A stretch of 38,712 nucleotides of DNA from Bacteroidales bacterium (GCA_021371875.1 JAJFVH010000169.1:1-38712); one strand, 5' to 3'. Numbered from the stretch's first letter, positions 15,007-24,580 are shown. Numbers and translations: made by a program. Notes: generated from the letters alone by a model not told the origin.

Positions 15007-15873
15007 ATGAAACAATCACTATTGTTGGTTTTTATAATCGTATCATTGGTGGGTGCAAACTTTAAACTTGCAGCTCAAAATACGATTGGTGATGTGGCTT
15101 TTGAAAAAAAAGACATTGTAATTGTTGACAATATACTTGACTCGATCAAAAAAGAAAAAACCTTATCAATAGGCGATTTGATTATCAAATCCGGAAAAAT
15201 TCTGATAGGAACTCCCTATGTAGCTCATACTTTGGAAAGTGGAGTTAAAGAGAGAATGATTATCAATCTAAGGGAGTTCGATTGTACCACTTTTGCTGAA
15301 AACTGTTTGGCATTGGCCCGTACCGTTCAGTCAGCAACCCCAGATTTCGATACTTTTGTAAAAGAATTGAAAAGTATAAGGTACAGAAGTGGAATGATAA
15401 ATGATTACACGTCACGTTTGCATTATTTCAGTGATTGGATTTATGACAATGAGCAGAAAGGACTTTTAAAGAACATTAGCTGCGAAATAAATAACATGCC
15501 GGTTGCTCTTCCCGTAAGTTTCATGAGTAAGCATCCGGATATGTATAAACAATTGGCAGGTAATCGGCATTTAATATCGGGAATTGCCGCACAGGAAAAA
15601 GAAATTTCGAAAAGAAAACAATGCTTTATCCCTGAAGATGAAATTTCAACCATAGAAAATCAACTAAAGGATGGTGATATTTTGGGAATTACCACTAACA
15701 TAGGCGGGATGGATATACAACATGTGGTGTTGGCTATTCGACAGGATGGCAGAATTCATATTTTACATGCCAGTCAGCAATATATGAAGGTGCTTATTTC
15801 TTCAGAAACTTTAGAGGAATATCTCAGAAACAATAAATCTGCGACAGGTATTGTCGTCGCCCGTCCGCTTTAA
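15007..15873 (+). CDS. DUF1460 N-acetylmuramoyl-L-alanine amidase-like protein
   Basis: The 288-residue product has a signal peptide (MKQSLLLVFIIVSLVGANFK, cut near LAAQ). The family marks are IGTPYVAHTLE, NLREFDCTTFAENC with the nucleophile Cys93, MDIQHVVLAIRQDG with His239, and HILHASQ with His251/His254. These fit DUF1460, an NlpC/P60-like cysteine fold described as amidase-like on muropeptides. The likely job is cutting MurNAc from L-Ala or trimming stem peptides in the periplasm before sugars go to MurK and MurQ. It sits 18 bases after murQ and 14 before the GNAT gene, in the same run. The exact bond cut is not visible from sequence. Confidence 0.85.
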   Translation: MKQSLLLVFIIVSLVGANFKLAAQNTIGDVAFEKKDIVIVDNILDSIKKEKTLSIGDLIIKSGKILIGTPYVAHTLESGVKERMIINLREFDCTTFAENCLALARTVQSATPDFDTFVKELKSIRYRSGMINDYTSRLHYFSDWIYDNEQKGLLKNISCEINNMPVALPVSFMSKHPDMYKQLAGNRHLISGIAAQEKEISKRKQCFIPEDEISTIENQLKDGDILGITTNIGGMDIQHVVLAIRQDGRIHILHASQQYMKVLISSETLEEYLRNNKSATGIVVARPL

Positions 15874-15887
15874 TAACGCTTGCAGGT

Positions 15888-16379
15888 ATGTTGATTGATA
15901 AAGAGAAAATTGTAATCCGTAGGGTAGGTACAGCTGATATCGATACAATGATTACATATCGCATAAAATATTTTACAGAGATACAGGGTGAAAGACCAAT
16001 AGCCGTTATCAATCATCTGCAAAATGAACTTTCAAGTTATTTCAATACAGGTATTCAGAATGGAAGCGTAATTGCTTTGGTTGCATTTTTTGGACAACAA
16101 CCGGTTGCTTATGGAGCTATGGTACTTCGCAGAATTCCCGGTGATTTCAACTGTCCGACTTATCTTGAAGGCGATGTATTGAATATGTACACACTTCGTG
16201 AAGCAAGACGCCAGGGCATTTCCACATTAATTCTCAACAGATTGATTGTTGAAGCCAAAAATCAAGGTGTAACCAAATTGTCCCTACATACAACAGTGGC
16301 TGGTGAAAAATTATACCGTTCAGCCGGTTTTGATAATCCGGTGTATCCGTATATGGAATTGAAATTGGGGAAAGAGTAA
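15888..16379 (+). CDS. GNAT-family N-acetyltransferase
   Basis: The 163-residue cytoplasmic protein has the acetyl-CoA-binding motif A, VLNMYTLREARRQGISTLIL (R-R-Q-G-I-S loop), and motif B, LSLHTTVAGEKLYRSAGF. The N-terminal IVIRRVGTADIDTMI is also typical. It would move an acetyl group from acetyl-CoA to an amine. As last gene of the murK-murQ-DUF1460 run it may act on an amino sugar or an amino acid set free from wall peptides, but nothing in the sequence names the acceptor. A strong bidirectional hairpin follows 58 bases after the stop. Confidence 0.85.
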   Translation: MLIDKEKIVIRRVGTADIDTMITYRIKYFTEIQGERPIAVINHLQNELSSYFNTGIQNGSVIALVAFFGQQPVAYGAMVLRRIPGDFNCPTYLEGDVLNMYTLREARRQGISTLILNRLIVEAKNQGVTKLSLHTTVAGEKLYRSAGFDNPVYPYMELKLGKE

Positions 16380-16437
16380 TTGTACGTCGTTTAGTGTTGC
16401 TTTTGTCCAACTAATGCCGGTTTTTTTATTTACGCAG

Positions 16438-16482
16438 AAAAGCCGCAAAGTGTTTGATGAAAATCAACTCTTTGCAGCTTTT
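16438..16482. terminator. Bidirectional terminator between GNAT and susD
   Basis: The arms AAAAGCCGCAAAG (16438-16450) and CTTTGCAGCTTTT (16470-16482) pair with one mismatch, with an inner TTGAT-GAAA-ATCAA hairpin. The A-run on the left and T-run on the right make it work for both strands. It lies between convergent genes, as expected of a shared rho-independent terminator. Confidence 0.85.
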
Positions 16483-16523
16483 GTTTTATTTATGCTTTTT
16501 CAAAAAACAGGATAAAGCAATTG

Positions 16524-18005
16524 TCACATTGGATTTTGTGTAATGATGCCTCCGCTATTGTCTATTTCAGCTTGAGGAATTGGTAACAGTCCATCTGTGG
16601 CAGGGTTGAAAGTTCCTTTTGAAGCAAATGCTGTGGCTGCTTTTCCTGTACGGATCATATCCCAGAAACGATGGCCTTCCATGGCTAATTCAAGACGTCG
16701 CTCGTTGATAATTACATCAAAAAGAGCATCGCCTGTACTGGTGTTATCGGGAGCAATTTTTGCACGGGTTTTTACTTTGTTCAGGTATTCACGAGCAGTT
16801 GTGTTATCAACAGGAGATCCTTTTACACATGCTTCTGCATAATTCAGATAAACTTCGGATAAACGGATTAAACGGATATTCACGGGGTTGTTTCTGATTT
16901 GTGTTGAGCGTTCGGCTGGTTTTAAATAGTATTTCTGATTGTAATAACCAGTTCTGTTGCGGGCTAATTTTGCAAAATCTGCAGCGCTTTCCCATGCTTG
17001 TAAGTCGGTTGGAGTGAGCAATGTAGCTTCTTTGCGAACGACATCGCCTGCAGCATCAAATGCATCTGCCAGGCTTTGACGTGGCTGATTAATGCCGTAT
17101 CCATAGGTAGTTCCGTAAGGTAACATCATTAACACGTGGAAGTTGCCATTGTTGGTTGTGGCAGCGCTTTGGGTTGAAGAGTTGTAGTGGTCAATTTCAA
17201 GAATTGATTCAGAACAATGTTCTCCTGCTAATGTAAATACATCAGCATAATTAGGCATTAGCGCATAACCATCTTTAAATACTTCTAAGGAAGCAGCTTT
17301 ACATTCAACATATTTCTTTTCGTATAAATAAACGCGTGACAACATAGCATTGGCAGCCCCCCGAGTAATTCTACCTGCCTCTTTTGCTTTAACTATTTCA
17401 CTCACTTTAGGCAAATAACCGGCTGCCTCAATCAGGTCTTTTTCTATCTGAGCATACACTTCGCTTGCTGGTGTTCTTGCCAGAGTTTTGTCGGCAATAG
17501 TGGGAGTCTTGGTCATTAAAGGTACATCGCCATAAGCACGAACGAGTTCGTGATAATAGTATGCTCTGAGAAATAGGGCTTCACCCAACAATCTGTTTTT
17601 ATTATATGTGTGAAACAAACTCTCATCCATTTTCGAAATGCCATCTATCGCCTGATTTGCTTTGTTTATTCCACGATAAAGTATTTGATAACGACCTAAA
17701 ACGCGTCCATTATCCGCTGGATAATTGTATGATTCCATAAGCGCATAGGCTTGTACATCATCGTCACTTCCACTGTAAGTGGCATCGTCAGACAGCACAT
17801 CGCCAAAAGCCCAGATTGTCCAGGTATAACGATAATCTTTCAGATCACTATAAGCTGCAATTACTGCTTGATTGGCATCGCCTTCTGCAACAAAGAAGCT
17901 CTCGGTAGTCAGAGCTCCTAATTTTGTTTTGTTCAGAAAATCTTCGCTACAGCCAAATAAAACTAAGGCTGATAAAATTATTCCTAATATTTTTGTTGAT
18001 TTCAT
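16524..18005 (-). CDS. SusD/RagB nutrient-binding lipoprotein
   Basis: The 493-residue surface lipoprotein has a lipobox at LVLFGC (Cys19). SusD features are the N-terminal LNKTKLGALTTESFF, then the TPR-like ALFLRAYYYHELVRAYGDVP, IRLIRLSEVYLNYAEAC, NERRLELAMEGHRFWDMIRT and the C-terminal LLPIPQAEI. It would cap the partner SusC channel, whose gene ends 12 bases upstream, and bind the substrate at the cell surface. The ligand cannot be read from the sequence. The epimerase, NlpC/P60 and murK/murQ neighbours and the shared operator suggest wall fragments. Confidence 0.93.
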   Translation of the reverse strand: MKSTKILGIILSALVLFGCSEDFLNKTKLGALTTESFFVAEGDANQAVIAAYSDLKDYRYTWTIWAFGDVLSDDATYSGSDDDVQAYALMESYNYPADNGRVLGRYQILYRGINKANQAIDGISKMDESLFHTYNKNRLLGEALFLRAYYYHELVRAYGDVPLMTKTPTIADKTLARTPASEVYAQIEKDLIEAAGYLPKVSEIVKAKEAGRITRGAANAMLSRVYLYEKKYVECKAASLEVFKDGYALMPNYADVFTLAGEHCSESILEIDHYNSSTQSAATTNNGNFHVLMMLPYGTTYGYGINQPRQSLADAFDAAGDVVRKEATLLTPTDLQAWESAADFAKLARNRTGYYNQKYYLKPAERSTQIRNNPVNIRLIRLSEVYLNYAEACVKGSPVDNTTAREYLNKVKTRAKIAPDNTSTGDALFDVIINERRLELAMEGHRFWDMIRTGKAATAFASKGTFNPATDGLLPIPQAEIDNSGGIITQNPM

Positions 18006-18017
18006 ATTGCTTCGCTT

Positions 18018-21000
18018 TTAAAATGTAATGTTAATACCACCTGTGATTGTTTTGGCCTGAGGGTAAGTACCTATGTCAACACCCCTACTTAAATAGTTTG
18101 TTGAACTTATTTGACCAACTTCAGGGTCAGCTCCGGAATACTTTGTGAAAGTCATTAAGTTCTGACCAGAAACGAAAAATCTGAATTTGGTTACATAGAA
18201 CTTCTTGGTCAAAGAGACAGGCAGGGTGTAACCTATTTGTAAGTTTTTCAAACGTAAGTAAGAACCATCTTCAATGTAACGGTCGGAAATACGATTGTTG
18301 TCGTTTTGATCATTCCCATTTAATCGGGGCATTGTTCCATCGGTATTTGTTGCTGAGTAATAATCAAGTACATCAACCGATTTATTAGTTACATCAGCCA
18401 GGCTATAGGTGAAATAACGCATAGCATTGAAAATTTCATTTCCGTAGCTTCCTTCAAATGAAATGCTACAGTCGATTCCTTTATATTCGGCACCCAGATT
18501 GAATCCGTAAATGAAATCAGGTATAGGGCTTCCTATTACTGTTTTATCGAGATCTGACAGTACTTCGTCTTTATTGTTATTTACAAATATAACATCTCCA
18601 TAATCTGCTTTTGGTTGACGTGTTCGTACATCTGCATACTCTTCGGCTGTATTAATAAGTCCATCGGTTTTGTATCCCCAGAATGAACCTATGGGATTTC
18701 CAACCGAAGTATACGTTGCGTTACCGTTACGGATGGCGCCTCCCGAGATGGCTTTCCCTGTTCCAAGGCTAAGTACCTCGTTCTTTATTGTTGTAATATT
18801 GCCGCCTATGTTATATCCAAAGTTTTTACCAATTTTGTCGCGCCATTCGAAACTGAATTCCCAACCTTTATTCTGAACAGAACCTACGTTAGTCATTGGT
18901 CCCGTTTCAAAGCCTAAGAAGTAAGGAATAGGTTCAATCAACAACATGTCTTTGGTGGTTTTGTTGTAATATTCTCCTGAGAAATTAAGTCTTCCTCTCA
19001 ATAAAGAAAGGTCAATCCCTATATTTGTAGATTCTGTTGTTTCCCATTTTACATCAGCATTACCCATTGCAACAGCTACGATTCCCTGATACAAGGTTTC
19101 CGGTATTCCGTATAAATAAGCGTACTGAGCAGATGATGTTAACAGGTTTTGGAACATGTAATTGTCAATATTCTGATTTCCGACTTGTCCCCATCCAAGA
19201 CGAACTTTCCCTGAATCCAGCCAATCGAGCCCCAAATTTTTAACAAAAGATTCATTTGTAAATTTCCATGCGAGAGCAAATGAAGGAAAATAACCATATC
19301 TGTTTGATTTGCCAAATCTGGATGAACCATCGGTTCTGAATGTGGTTGTAGCAAGATAGCGGTCATCGTAGCTGTAATTTACTCTTCCAAGATAAGACAA
19401 TAAAGCTGATTCATAGGCTGTACCGGTAGCAGTGGCAGAGGAGGCAAGTTGAGCTGCACTCAGGTATTGCATTTCGGCAGTATTGTTCGGAGTATTTTGT
19501 TTTGTGGCATAAATATCCTCATAACGAGTTTGCTCTGCGGTATAGCCAATAACTGCATTAATGCTGTGTTTGCCAAAGTTGCCGTTGTAATTCAATGTAT
19601 TCTCAGTCATTATGTTGTCTGTTTTTTCATATCCGCGATAAACTCTGTTGATGGTGTTTTGCTGAGCATTACTTACGAAGTAGGTAGGATCGAAATCATA
19701 AGAATCATAACGGTTAAAGTTTATCCCTAATAAGGTTTTAAAAACTAAGCCTTTTGCCAGATTAACTTTGGCATATAGATTTCCAACAAAATTAAGGTTC
19801 TTCTCGTTACTGTTGGTGTATTCAATGGCTGCCACAGGATTCGGATAATCAATATACTTTGAATATCCCCAAGTTCCGTCAGCATTTTTTACAGGAACAA
19901 CAGGTTCAAGCTTAATCGCTGAGTTCATAATTCCGACAGTGTTACTTCCTTCGAGAATTTTATCTCTGTCAGAAGTAGCTATGTTGAAGTTTGTACCTAC
20001 AGAGATTGCTTTATTGACTTTTCTTTCGAAGTTGAACCTTGAATTGATTCTTTCGTAGTTGGTTTTTTTTATTGTCCCATCCTGATACAAGTAGTTTAAA
20101 CTCAGATTATACGTGGATTTTTCATCTCCACCCGAGAAACTTAAACCGTAATTTTGCATAAATGCTTTTTGCGATACTTCTTTCAACCAGTTGGTTGAAA
20201 TGCTCGGGTCAGCATTTGCGAGATTGATTGGTGTTGCTCTTGTTTTGTTTATTTCAGTTTGTATATCATACCATTGTTGACCATTGAGTAAGCCCAGATC
20301 AGTATTTATTTGCTGGGTACCCCAATATGAACTGAATTCAATCTGATCTTTTCCTATAACTCCATGTTTTGTTGTGATAAGAATTACACCATTAGCGCCA
20401 CGAGACCCGTAAATAGCTGTTGCAGAGGCATCCTTGAGCACCTCTATGTTTTGGATGTCATTTCCGTTGAGAAACGAAACATTACTAGTTGGCATTCCAT
20501 CTACTACATATAGTGGATTAGCGTCATTGATAGTTCCGATTCCACGAATACGAATGCTAACAGACCCTCCCGGAGAACCTGAGTTTGATGTAACAGAAAC
20601 TCCTGTTGCCAAACCTTGTAATGCTTGAGCAACATTGGCTACTGGCTGACGTGCAATAGCATCGGCTTTTACGGAAGACACAGCACCAGTTAAGTCTGAT
20701 TTTCTTACTGACCCGTAGCCAATTACGACTATCTCGTCAATTTGTTCTGTTGATTCTGTAAGCTGTACATTGATTACGCGCGAACTGCCGATTGAGATCG
20801 CTTTATCTGTATAGCCGATGTAACTGAATTTTAATTCAGTTGCTGTTGTTGGTACAGATAATGACCATTTACCGTCAGTGTCTGTAATCGTTCCTGAAGA
20901 GGTTCCTGTAGCAACCACATTAACACCAATTAAAGCTTGCCCTTTTTGGTCTGTTACAGTTCCAGACAAAGAAATTGCTTTTGACTGAGCAAAAGCATGG

Positions 21001-21083
21001 ATTCCTAAAAAGCAAAACAGAAATAATACCAAAACTCTGGCAGTTAATTCTGTGATTGATTTCCTTTTGTTTGTAATTTTCAT
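18018..21083 (-). CDS. SusC/RagA TonB-dependent outer-membrane transporter
   Basis: The 1021-residue protein has a signal peptide (to about residue 33, HAFAQ), a carboxypeptidase-regulatory-like domain (about 38-110, LSGTVTDQKGQALIGVNVVA), a TonB-box region (EQIDEIVVIGYG), the plug (about 125-230, with VRKSDLTGAVSSV and NPLYVVDGMPTS) and a 22-strand-type barrel ending GGINITF. There is no STN domain, so signalling through an anti-sigma factor is not expected. With the SusD partner it imports oligomers across the outer membrane using TonB energy. A perfect TGCAAACGTTTGCA palindrome lies 106 bases upstream of the start, close to the predicted transcription start. Length is normal for the family. 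Confidence 0.95.
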   Translation of the reverse strand: MKITNKRKSITELTARVLVLFLFCFLGIHAFAQSKAISLSGTVTDQKGQALIGVNVVATGTSSGTITDTDGKWSLSVPTTATELKFSYIGYTDKAISIGSSRVINVQLTESTEQIDEIVVIGYGSVRKSDLTGAVSSVKADAIARQPVANVAQALQGLATGVSVTSNSGSPGGSVSIRIRGIGTINDANPLYVVDGMPTSNVSFLNGNDIQNIEVLKDASATAIYGSRGANGVILITTKHGVIGKDQIEFSSYWGTQQINTDLGLLNGQQWYDIQTEINKTRATPINLANADPSISTNWLKEVSQKAFMQNYGLSFSGGDEKSTYNLSLNYLYQDGTIKKTNYERINSRFNFERKVNKAISVGTNFNIATSDRDKILEGSNTVGIMNSAIKLEPVVPVKNADGTWGYSKYIDYPNPVAAIEYTNSNEKNLNFVGNLYAKVNLAKGLVFKTLLGINFNRYDSYDFDPTYFVSNAQQNTINRVYRGYEKTDNIMTENTLNYNGNFGKHSINAVIGYTAEQTRYEDIYATKQNTPNNTAEMQYLSAAQLASSATATGTAYESALLSYLGRVNYSYDDRYLATTTFRTDGSSRFGKSNRYGYFPSFALAWKFTNESFVKNLGLDWLDSGKVRLGWGQVGNQNIDNYMFQNLLTSSAQYAYLYGIPETLYQGIVAVAMGNADVKWETTESTNIGIDLSLLRGRLNFSGEYYNKTTKDMLLIEPIPYFLGFETGPMTNVGSVQNKGWEFSFEWRDKIGKNFGYNIGGNITTIKNEVLSLGTGKAISGGAIRNGNATYTSVGNPIGSFWGYKTDGLINTAEEYADVRTRQPKADYGDVIFVNNNKDEVLSDLDKTVIGSPIPDFIYGFNLGAEYKGIDCSISFEGSYGNEIFNAMRYFTYSLADVTNKSVDVLDYYSATNTDGTMPRLNGNDQNDNNRISDRYIEDGSYLRLKNLQIGYTLPVSLTKKFYVTKFRFFVSGQNLMTFTKYSGADPEVGQISSTNYLSRGVDIGTYPQAKTITGGINITF

Positions 21084-21189
21084 TGAGTAATTGTTTTAAA
21101 TAATTGTTTCAAAATGTTGTTTTAAATAATTGAAATACAATAATAAAAGACTGTTTTTGTTTGATTAGATTTTTAGTTTTATTGTTTGG

Positions 21190-21203
21190 TGCAAACGTTT
21201 GCA
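21190..21203. promoter_or_regulatory. Palindromic operator upstream of susC-1
   Basis: TGCAAACGTTTGCA is identical to the copies at 13175 and 24567. On the minus strand it lies just downstream of TATATTTG (21211-21218), so it would cover the transcription start, a position typical of repression. Confidence 0.85.
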
Positions 21204-21210
21204 GCGTCTG

Positions 21211-21218
21211 CAAATATA
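21211..21218 (-). promoter_or_regulatory. Possible -7 box of the susC-1 promoter
   Basis: TATATTTG on the minus strand fits TAnnTTTG exactly. No clear TTTG box stands 19-21 bases upstream, so the call is modest. It leaves a leader of about 120 bases to the susC start. Confidence 0.4.
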
Positions 21219-21350
21219 AAAATATATATTGAAATAAAAATGAAATATAAATGCAATATTGAAAATATTTTTGATATTTCAAATTAAATAAATAATATGC
21301 AGACACTTATGACAAGAGACATTAAATGTGTTCAAAAAGCATCTGATAAA

Positions 21351-22493
21351 TTATCTCAATTTTTTAATTCCTATTCCCGGACGGTCATTGAGCGTTACTT
21401 TACCGTTGATTATTTTTACTCCATCATATACATCGTTTTTGATAAGCAAATTTCCATCCAGGTCAGCCCAGTCGGTGAGTGGAGACAGTTGAGCGGCGGC
21501 TGAAACGGCACAGGAAGTTTCGGTCATGCAGCCAATCATTACTTTCATATCCAAAGCGCGGGCCAGTTCAATCATTTTGTGTGCTTCGCGCATGCCTCCG
21601 CACTTCATTAATTTTACGTTGATGCCTGAATAAACCTGATGGACACGTTTTACATCCGGAAGTCGCTGTAAAGCTTCATCGGCAATGGTAGGGAGCGGAC
21701 TGTGTTGAGTGAGCCAAGCCATATCATCCGGATTTTCTTTTTTCATAGGTTGTTCTACAAAAATAACATTCTTTTCTTTTAACCAATAAATCATATCCAG
21801 TGCCATTTGTTTGTCTGTCCAACCCTGATTGACATCTACACAAAGTGGGATGTCAGTCACAGAACGTATTGTTTCAATAATTTCTTTGTCGTTGTTGCGT
21901 CCAAGTTTGACTTTTAGTATTTTAAACTGATCTCCTGCTTCAAGCGTTTTTTCTCTTATTATTTCAGGAGCATCAATACCTATAGTAAAAGAGGTGTTTG
22001 GTGTGTTTTCTTTTGAAAGCCCCCATATTTTATACATAGGTTGATTCAATATCTTGCCTGTCAAATCGTGCAAGGCTATATCAATAGAGGCTTTGGCGGC
22101 TGTATTCTTTTCGTCTATTGAGTCAATGTAGCCTAAAATCTCATCCAGTTGAAACGGATCATTAAATGGCGACAAATCTACTTTGGATAGGAATTTTGTA
22201 ACCGACTCCTGCGACTCGCCAAGATATGGTGGCATCGAGGCTTCACCGTATCCGATTATTCCATCGTATTCGATTTGAGTAAGTACAACTGGGGTTGTTG
22301 CGCGTGAATTGCTGGCCACTGTAAAAACGTGTTTCAGGATTAAATTATAGGGCTGGAACGATAATTTCATTTTTTGTCCTGTTTTTGAACCTAAACATTT
22401 TAATAATGGAGCAGCCGCCGATTTTGTATCAATTAAAGATAAACCCATGGTCAGTCCTGCAATTTTTAAAAAATCCCGCCGATTTGTAGTCAT
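21351..22493 (-). CDS. Dipeptide (L-Ala-D/L-Glu) epimerase, enolase superfamily, with Tat-like signal
   Basis: The 380-residue enzyme turns L-Ala-D-Glu from wall peptides into L-Ala-L-Glu. Active-site marks of the muconate-lactonizing-enzyme subgroup are present: KVK at 194-196, metal ligands Asp220 (CVDVNQGW), Glu247 (VEQPM) and Asp272 (ADEAL), Lys294 (NVKLMKCGG), and the WADLDGN motif near 342-348 that binds the dipeptide amino group in this family. The N-terminus TNRRDFLKIAGLTMGLSL is a twin-arginine signal, unlike cytoplasmic E. coli YcjG, so the enzyme is predicted to be exported. It lies 23 bases after the NlpC/P60 gene; together they resemble the YkfB/YkfC pair that breaks murein tripeptides. 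The next gene downstream is susC-1, after a gap of 267 bases with its own operator. Confidence 0.88.
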   Translation of the reverse strand: MTTNRRDFLKIAGLTMGLSLIDTKSAAAPLLKCLGSKTGQKMKLSFQPYNLILKHVFTVASNSRATTPVVLTQIEYDGIIGYGEASMPPYLGESQESVTKFLSKVDLSPFNDPFQLDEILGYIDSIDEKNTAAKASIDIALHDLTGKILNQPMYKIWGLSKENTPNTSFTIGIDAPEIIREKTLEAGDQFKILKVKLGRNNDKEIIETIRSVTDIPLCVDVNQGWTDKQMALDMIYWLKEKNVIFVEQPMKKENPDDMAWLTQHSPLPTIADEALQRLPDVKRVHQVYSGINVKLMKCGGMREAHKMIELARALDMKVMIGCMTETSCAVSAAAQLSPLTDWADLDGNLLIKNDVYDGVKIINGKVTLNDRPGIGIKKLR

Positions 22494-22516
22494 AAAATGA
22501 ATGGTTGAATTTATTG

Positions 22517-23734
22517 TTAATGTTTGTTGTAAAATACGCTATTTTTCACCTTCGTAATGTTTGTTGTACCTATAGTAGAAATGTAATCACTTGCTTTTAT
22601 AAATGAGTCAGTCCGGTACTGACTGAAAATGGGAGAGGTTTTGTCGAAACTGTTATAACACACTTTACCGGAAGCATGAATAAATTGCTTGTTGTCCACA
22701 TAAATTGCAACATGAGTAATCGATTCATTACCAGTATTTTCATCTTTTCCCCCAAAAAACAGTAAGTTGCCGGGTTGCAGTTGGTCGAATCGGGGATTCT
22801 CCTTAATATTTCCATAATTGGCTTGTTGATAGGCATCCCGCTGAATAATTATTCCGTGAATAAGAAAAGTAAGTTTTGTAAATCCAGAACAATCAAGGCC
22901 TTTTGAGGAAGTACCACCCCAAAGATAAGGAATTCCTGTAAATGTTTTTGCTGTTTTTATAATGTCATCAGGAGTTGGGTTTGGGATGTTGATCCATTTA
23001 TTGAAGTCGACACAGTCATTTTTTTTTAGAAATGCTATTCTTTTGTCGGGATACATGACTTTTATAAAGTTCTTATTTTCAGATATGTATTCAAAAACAT
23101 TGCAAATGACTACATCTGAAATGGTTTGAGATTTCGTGTCGGCTTTTTCGTAGCTGTTTCCATAATTTTTGTAGTAAACTACTTTTCGTGCAGCGATCCA
23201 TTGATTTATTGCTTGTCGATTCATGACAGTCAAACCACCTTCTTCTATCCATGAAGTGTATTTGTCGGGAGTTTGAATCAGTAGCCAGTTACCGGTTTTG
23301 TCGAGAATATTTACAGGTGTGCCTAACATTGCTTGTGTGGCGAGTTCAGCAGAATGATAGGGTCGGGAACGAAGATTTGCAACGGAAACTGTTATTACCC
23401 CATATATTTCAGTACCTAAAGTTGGATTTGGTTGAAGTGAAACGCTGTCGGTAAATTCAATTTTTTTTTCTTTTAATAAATCTTTTAGCTCCAAAAAGTC
23501 TTTTGGTTGGTTTGTTATCCCAACAAGTTGAGTTTGTTGTTTGTTGTTGATAATGGCATCAATGGAGAATGTCCTGTCTGGTTGATTGTTAAATGAATCA
23601 ATTTGAATCCGAATTTCAGATATTGTTGCTGGGATATTTATGGTGTCACCGGCAAAAACCTTCATTTGTCCGATTAGAATGAAAGCAAACAAAAGTGTAA
23701 TTATAACGAGCGGATAACAATTTTTTTTTGTCAT
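22517..23734 (-). CDS. NlpC/P60 endopeptidase with SH3-like domains (YkfC-like)
   Basis: The 405-residue secreted protein has a signal peptide or membrane anchor (residues about 8-28). Bacterial SH3-like domains come next, the first at about 110-165 (VSVANLRSRPYHSAEL, then WLLIQTPDKYTSWIEEGG) and a second at about 180-245. An NlpC/P60 domain follows (about 255-395) with Cys282 in KGLDCSGFTKL, His341 in ITHVAIYVD and His353 in FIHASG. This layout matches YkfC-type enzymes, which cut the gamma-D-Glu to diamino-acid bond in stem peptides with a free N-terminal L-Ala. The epimerase 23 bases downstream would handle the released L-Ala-D-Glu. A 14-base near-match to the operator lies 60 bases upstream of the start. 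Confidence 0.9.
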   Translation of the reverse strand: MTKKNCYPLVIITLLFAFILIGQMKVFAGDTINIPATISEIRIQIDSFNNQPDRTFSIDAIINNKQQTQLVGITNQPKDFLELKDLLKEKKIEFTDSVSLQPNPTLGTEIYGVITVSVANLRSRPYHSAELATQAMLGTPVNILDKTGNWLLIQTPDKYTSWIEEGGLTVMNRQAINQWIAARKVVYYKNYGNSYEKADTKSQTISDVVICNVFEYISENKNFIKVMYPDKRIAFLKKNDCVDFNKWINIPNPTPDDIIKTAKTFTGIPYLWGGTSSKGLDCSGFTKLTFLIHGIIIQRDAYQQANYGNIKENPRFDQLQPGNLLFFGGKDENTGNESITHVAIYVDNKQFIHASGKVCYNSFDKTSPIFSQYRTDSFIKASDYISTIGTTNITKVKNSVFYNKH

Positions 23735-23794
23735 TTGATTTATTTTTTATCTCTCAAAAAAATGAAAGTCAATGTGAATTGTCAACATAATTAA

Positions 23795-23808
23795 TGCAAT
23801 CGTTTGTT
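23795..23808. promoter_or_regulatory. Degenerate operator before the NlpC/P60 gene
   Basis: TGCAATCGTTTGTT agrees with TGCAAACGTTTGCA at 11 of 14 positions and keeps the central CG. It lies 60 bases upstream of the start codon. No clear promoter boxes are visible beside it. Confidence 0.5.
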
Positions 23809-24566
23809 TTTTTATGTTTAAAAATTATATACAACAGATATTCAATTGGATATATAGCGTTATATTTTAATTAACGCATTTAATGTGAATTGCTTCTTTA
23901 ATTGATATGAATTTAGTTAATACTATAAAAATCATAAATGCTCTTAAACTATGACTTATTGTATTTTTCCTGTGGTTTTTCGACGGGTTTTAATGCTTTA
24001 TTATTGGTATTTTTTTTTGATTGCTTTCATGCTTTATTCTTTGTGAAATTGAGATTGTTACTGGTTGATGAAATTTATAATTTATTAAAGTGCTTATATG
24101 TAGATTAATATGAACTGAATTTAGTTTTTTTTGATTATTGCAAATGTATGTGTTTTTTTTATAATAAGATACGTTTTTAATATTTATGCAGAGAAAATGT
24201 TTAATTTTCTCTTTTCTTTTTGTCTTTAAATGATACATTGAAAACATATTAGAGTGTTAGTTGATCGAAGAATCAACAGGCTATGAATCAGTTAAAATAA
24301 ATATTATTTTCACCTTTTTGGTTTTAAATAATTGAATGTTTTTTTTTTGAATGAGAAGAAATAATATAAAATTAAAGAGACATTATTTTTTTTTCATCAA
24401 ATTCAAATTTTTTATACATATTCATTTAGATTCAAATTTTCTCCTTTAATTTTACGATAACGTGAAGTAATACAGTGATGAATGTGTCTTGTGAGATCAT
24501 TTTTGATGGGTATAGTAGACAATAAATCATGCCGTATTTTAATGATAATTATATTTTATAACATAT

Positions 24567-24580
24567 TGCAAACGTTTGCA
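24567..24580. promoter_or_regulatory. Palindromic operator upstream of susC-2
   Basis: TGCAAACGTTTGCA is the third perfect copy. Its right half contains the TTTG box of the predicted susC-2 promoter, so a bound protein would block the polymerase. Confidence 0.85.

Noticed and set aside
16524..21083. Anti-sigma/ECF-controlled SusC with STN domain
   Set aside because: SusC-1 begins with the carboxypeptidase-regulatory-like domain directly after the signal peptide; no STN domain and no sigma or anti-sigma gene is present.
23990..24247. 85-codon minus-strand frame in the divergent intergenic region
   Set aside because: Rich in K, N, I and Y as expected of translated AT-rich DNA, with no motif and a poor start context.
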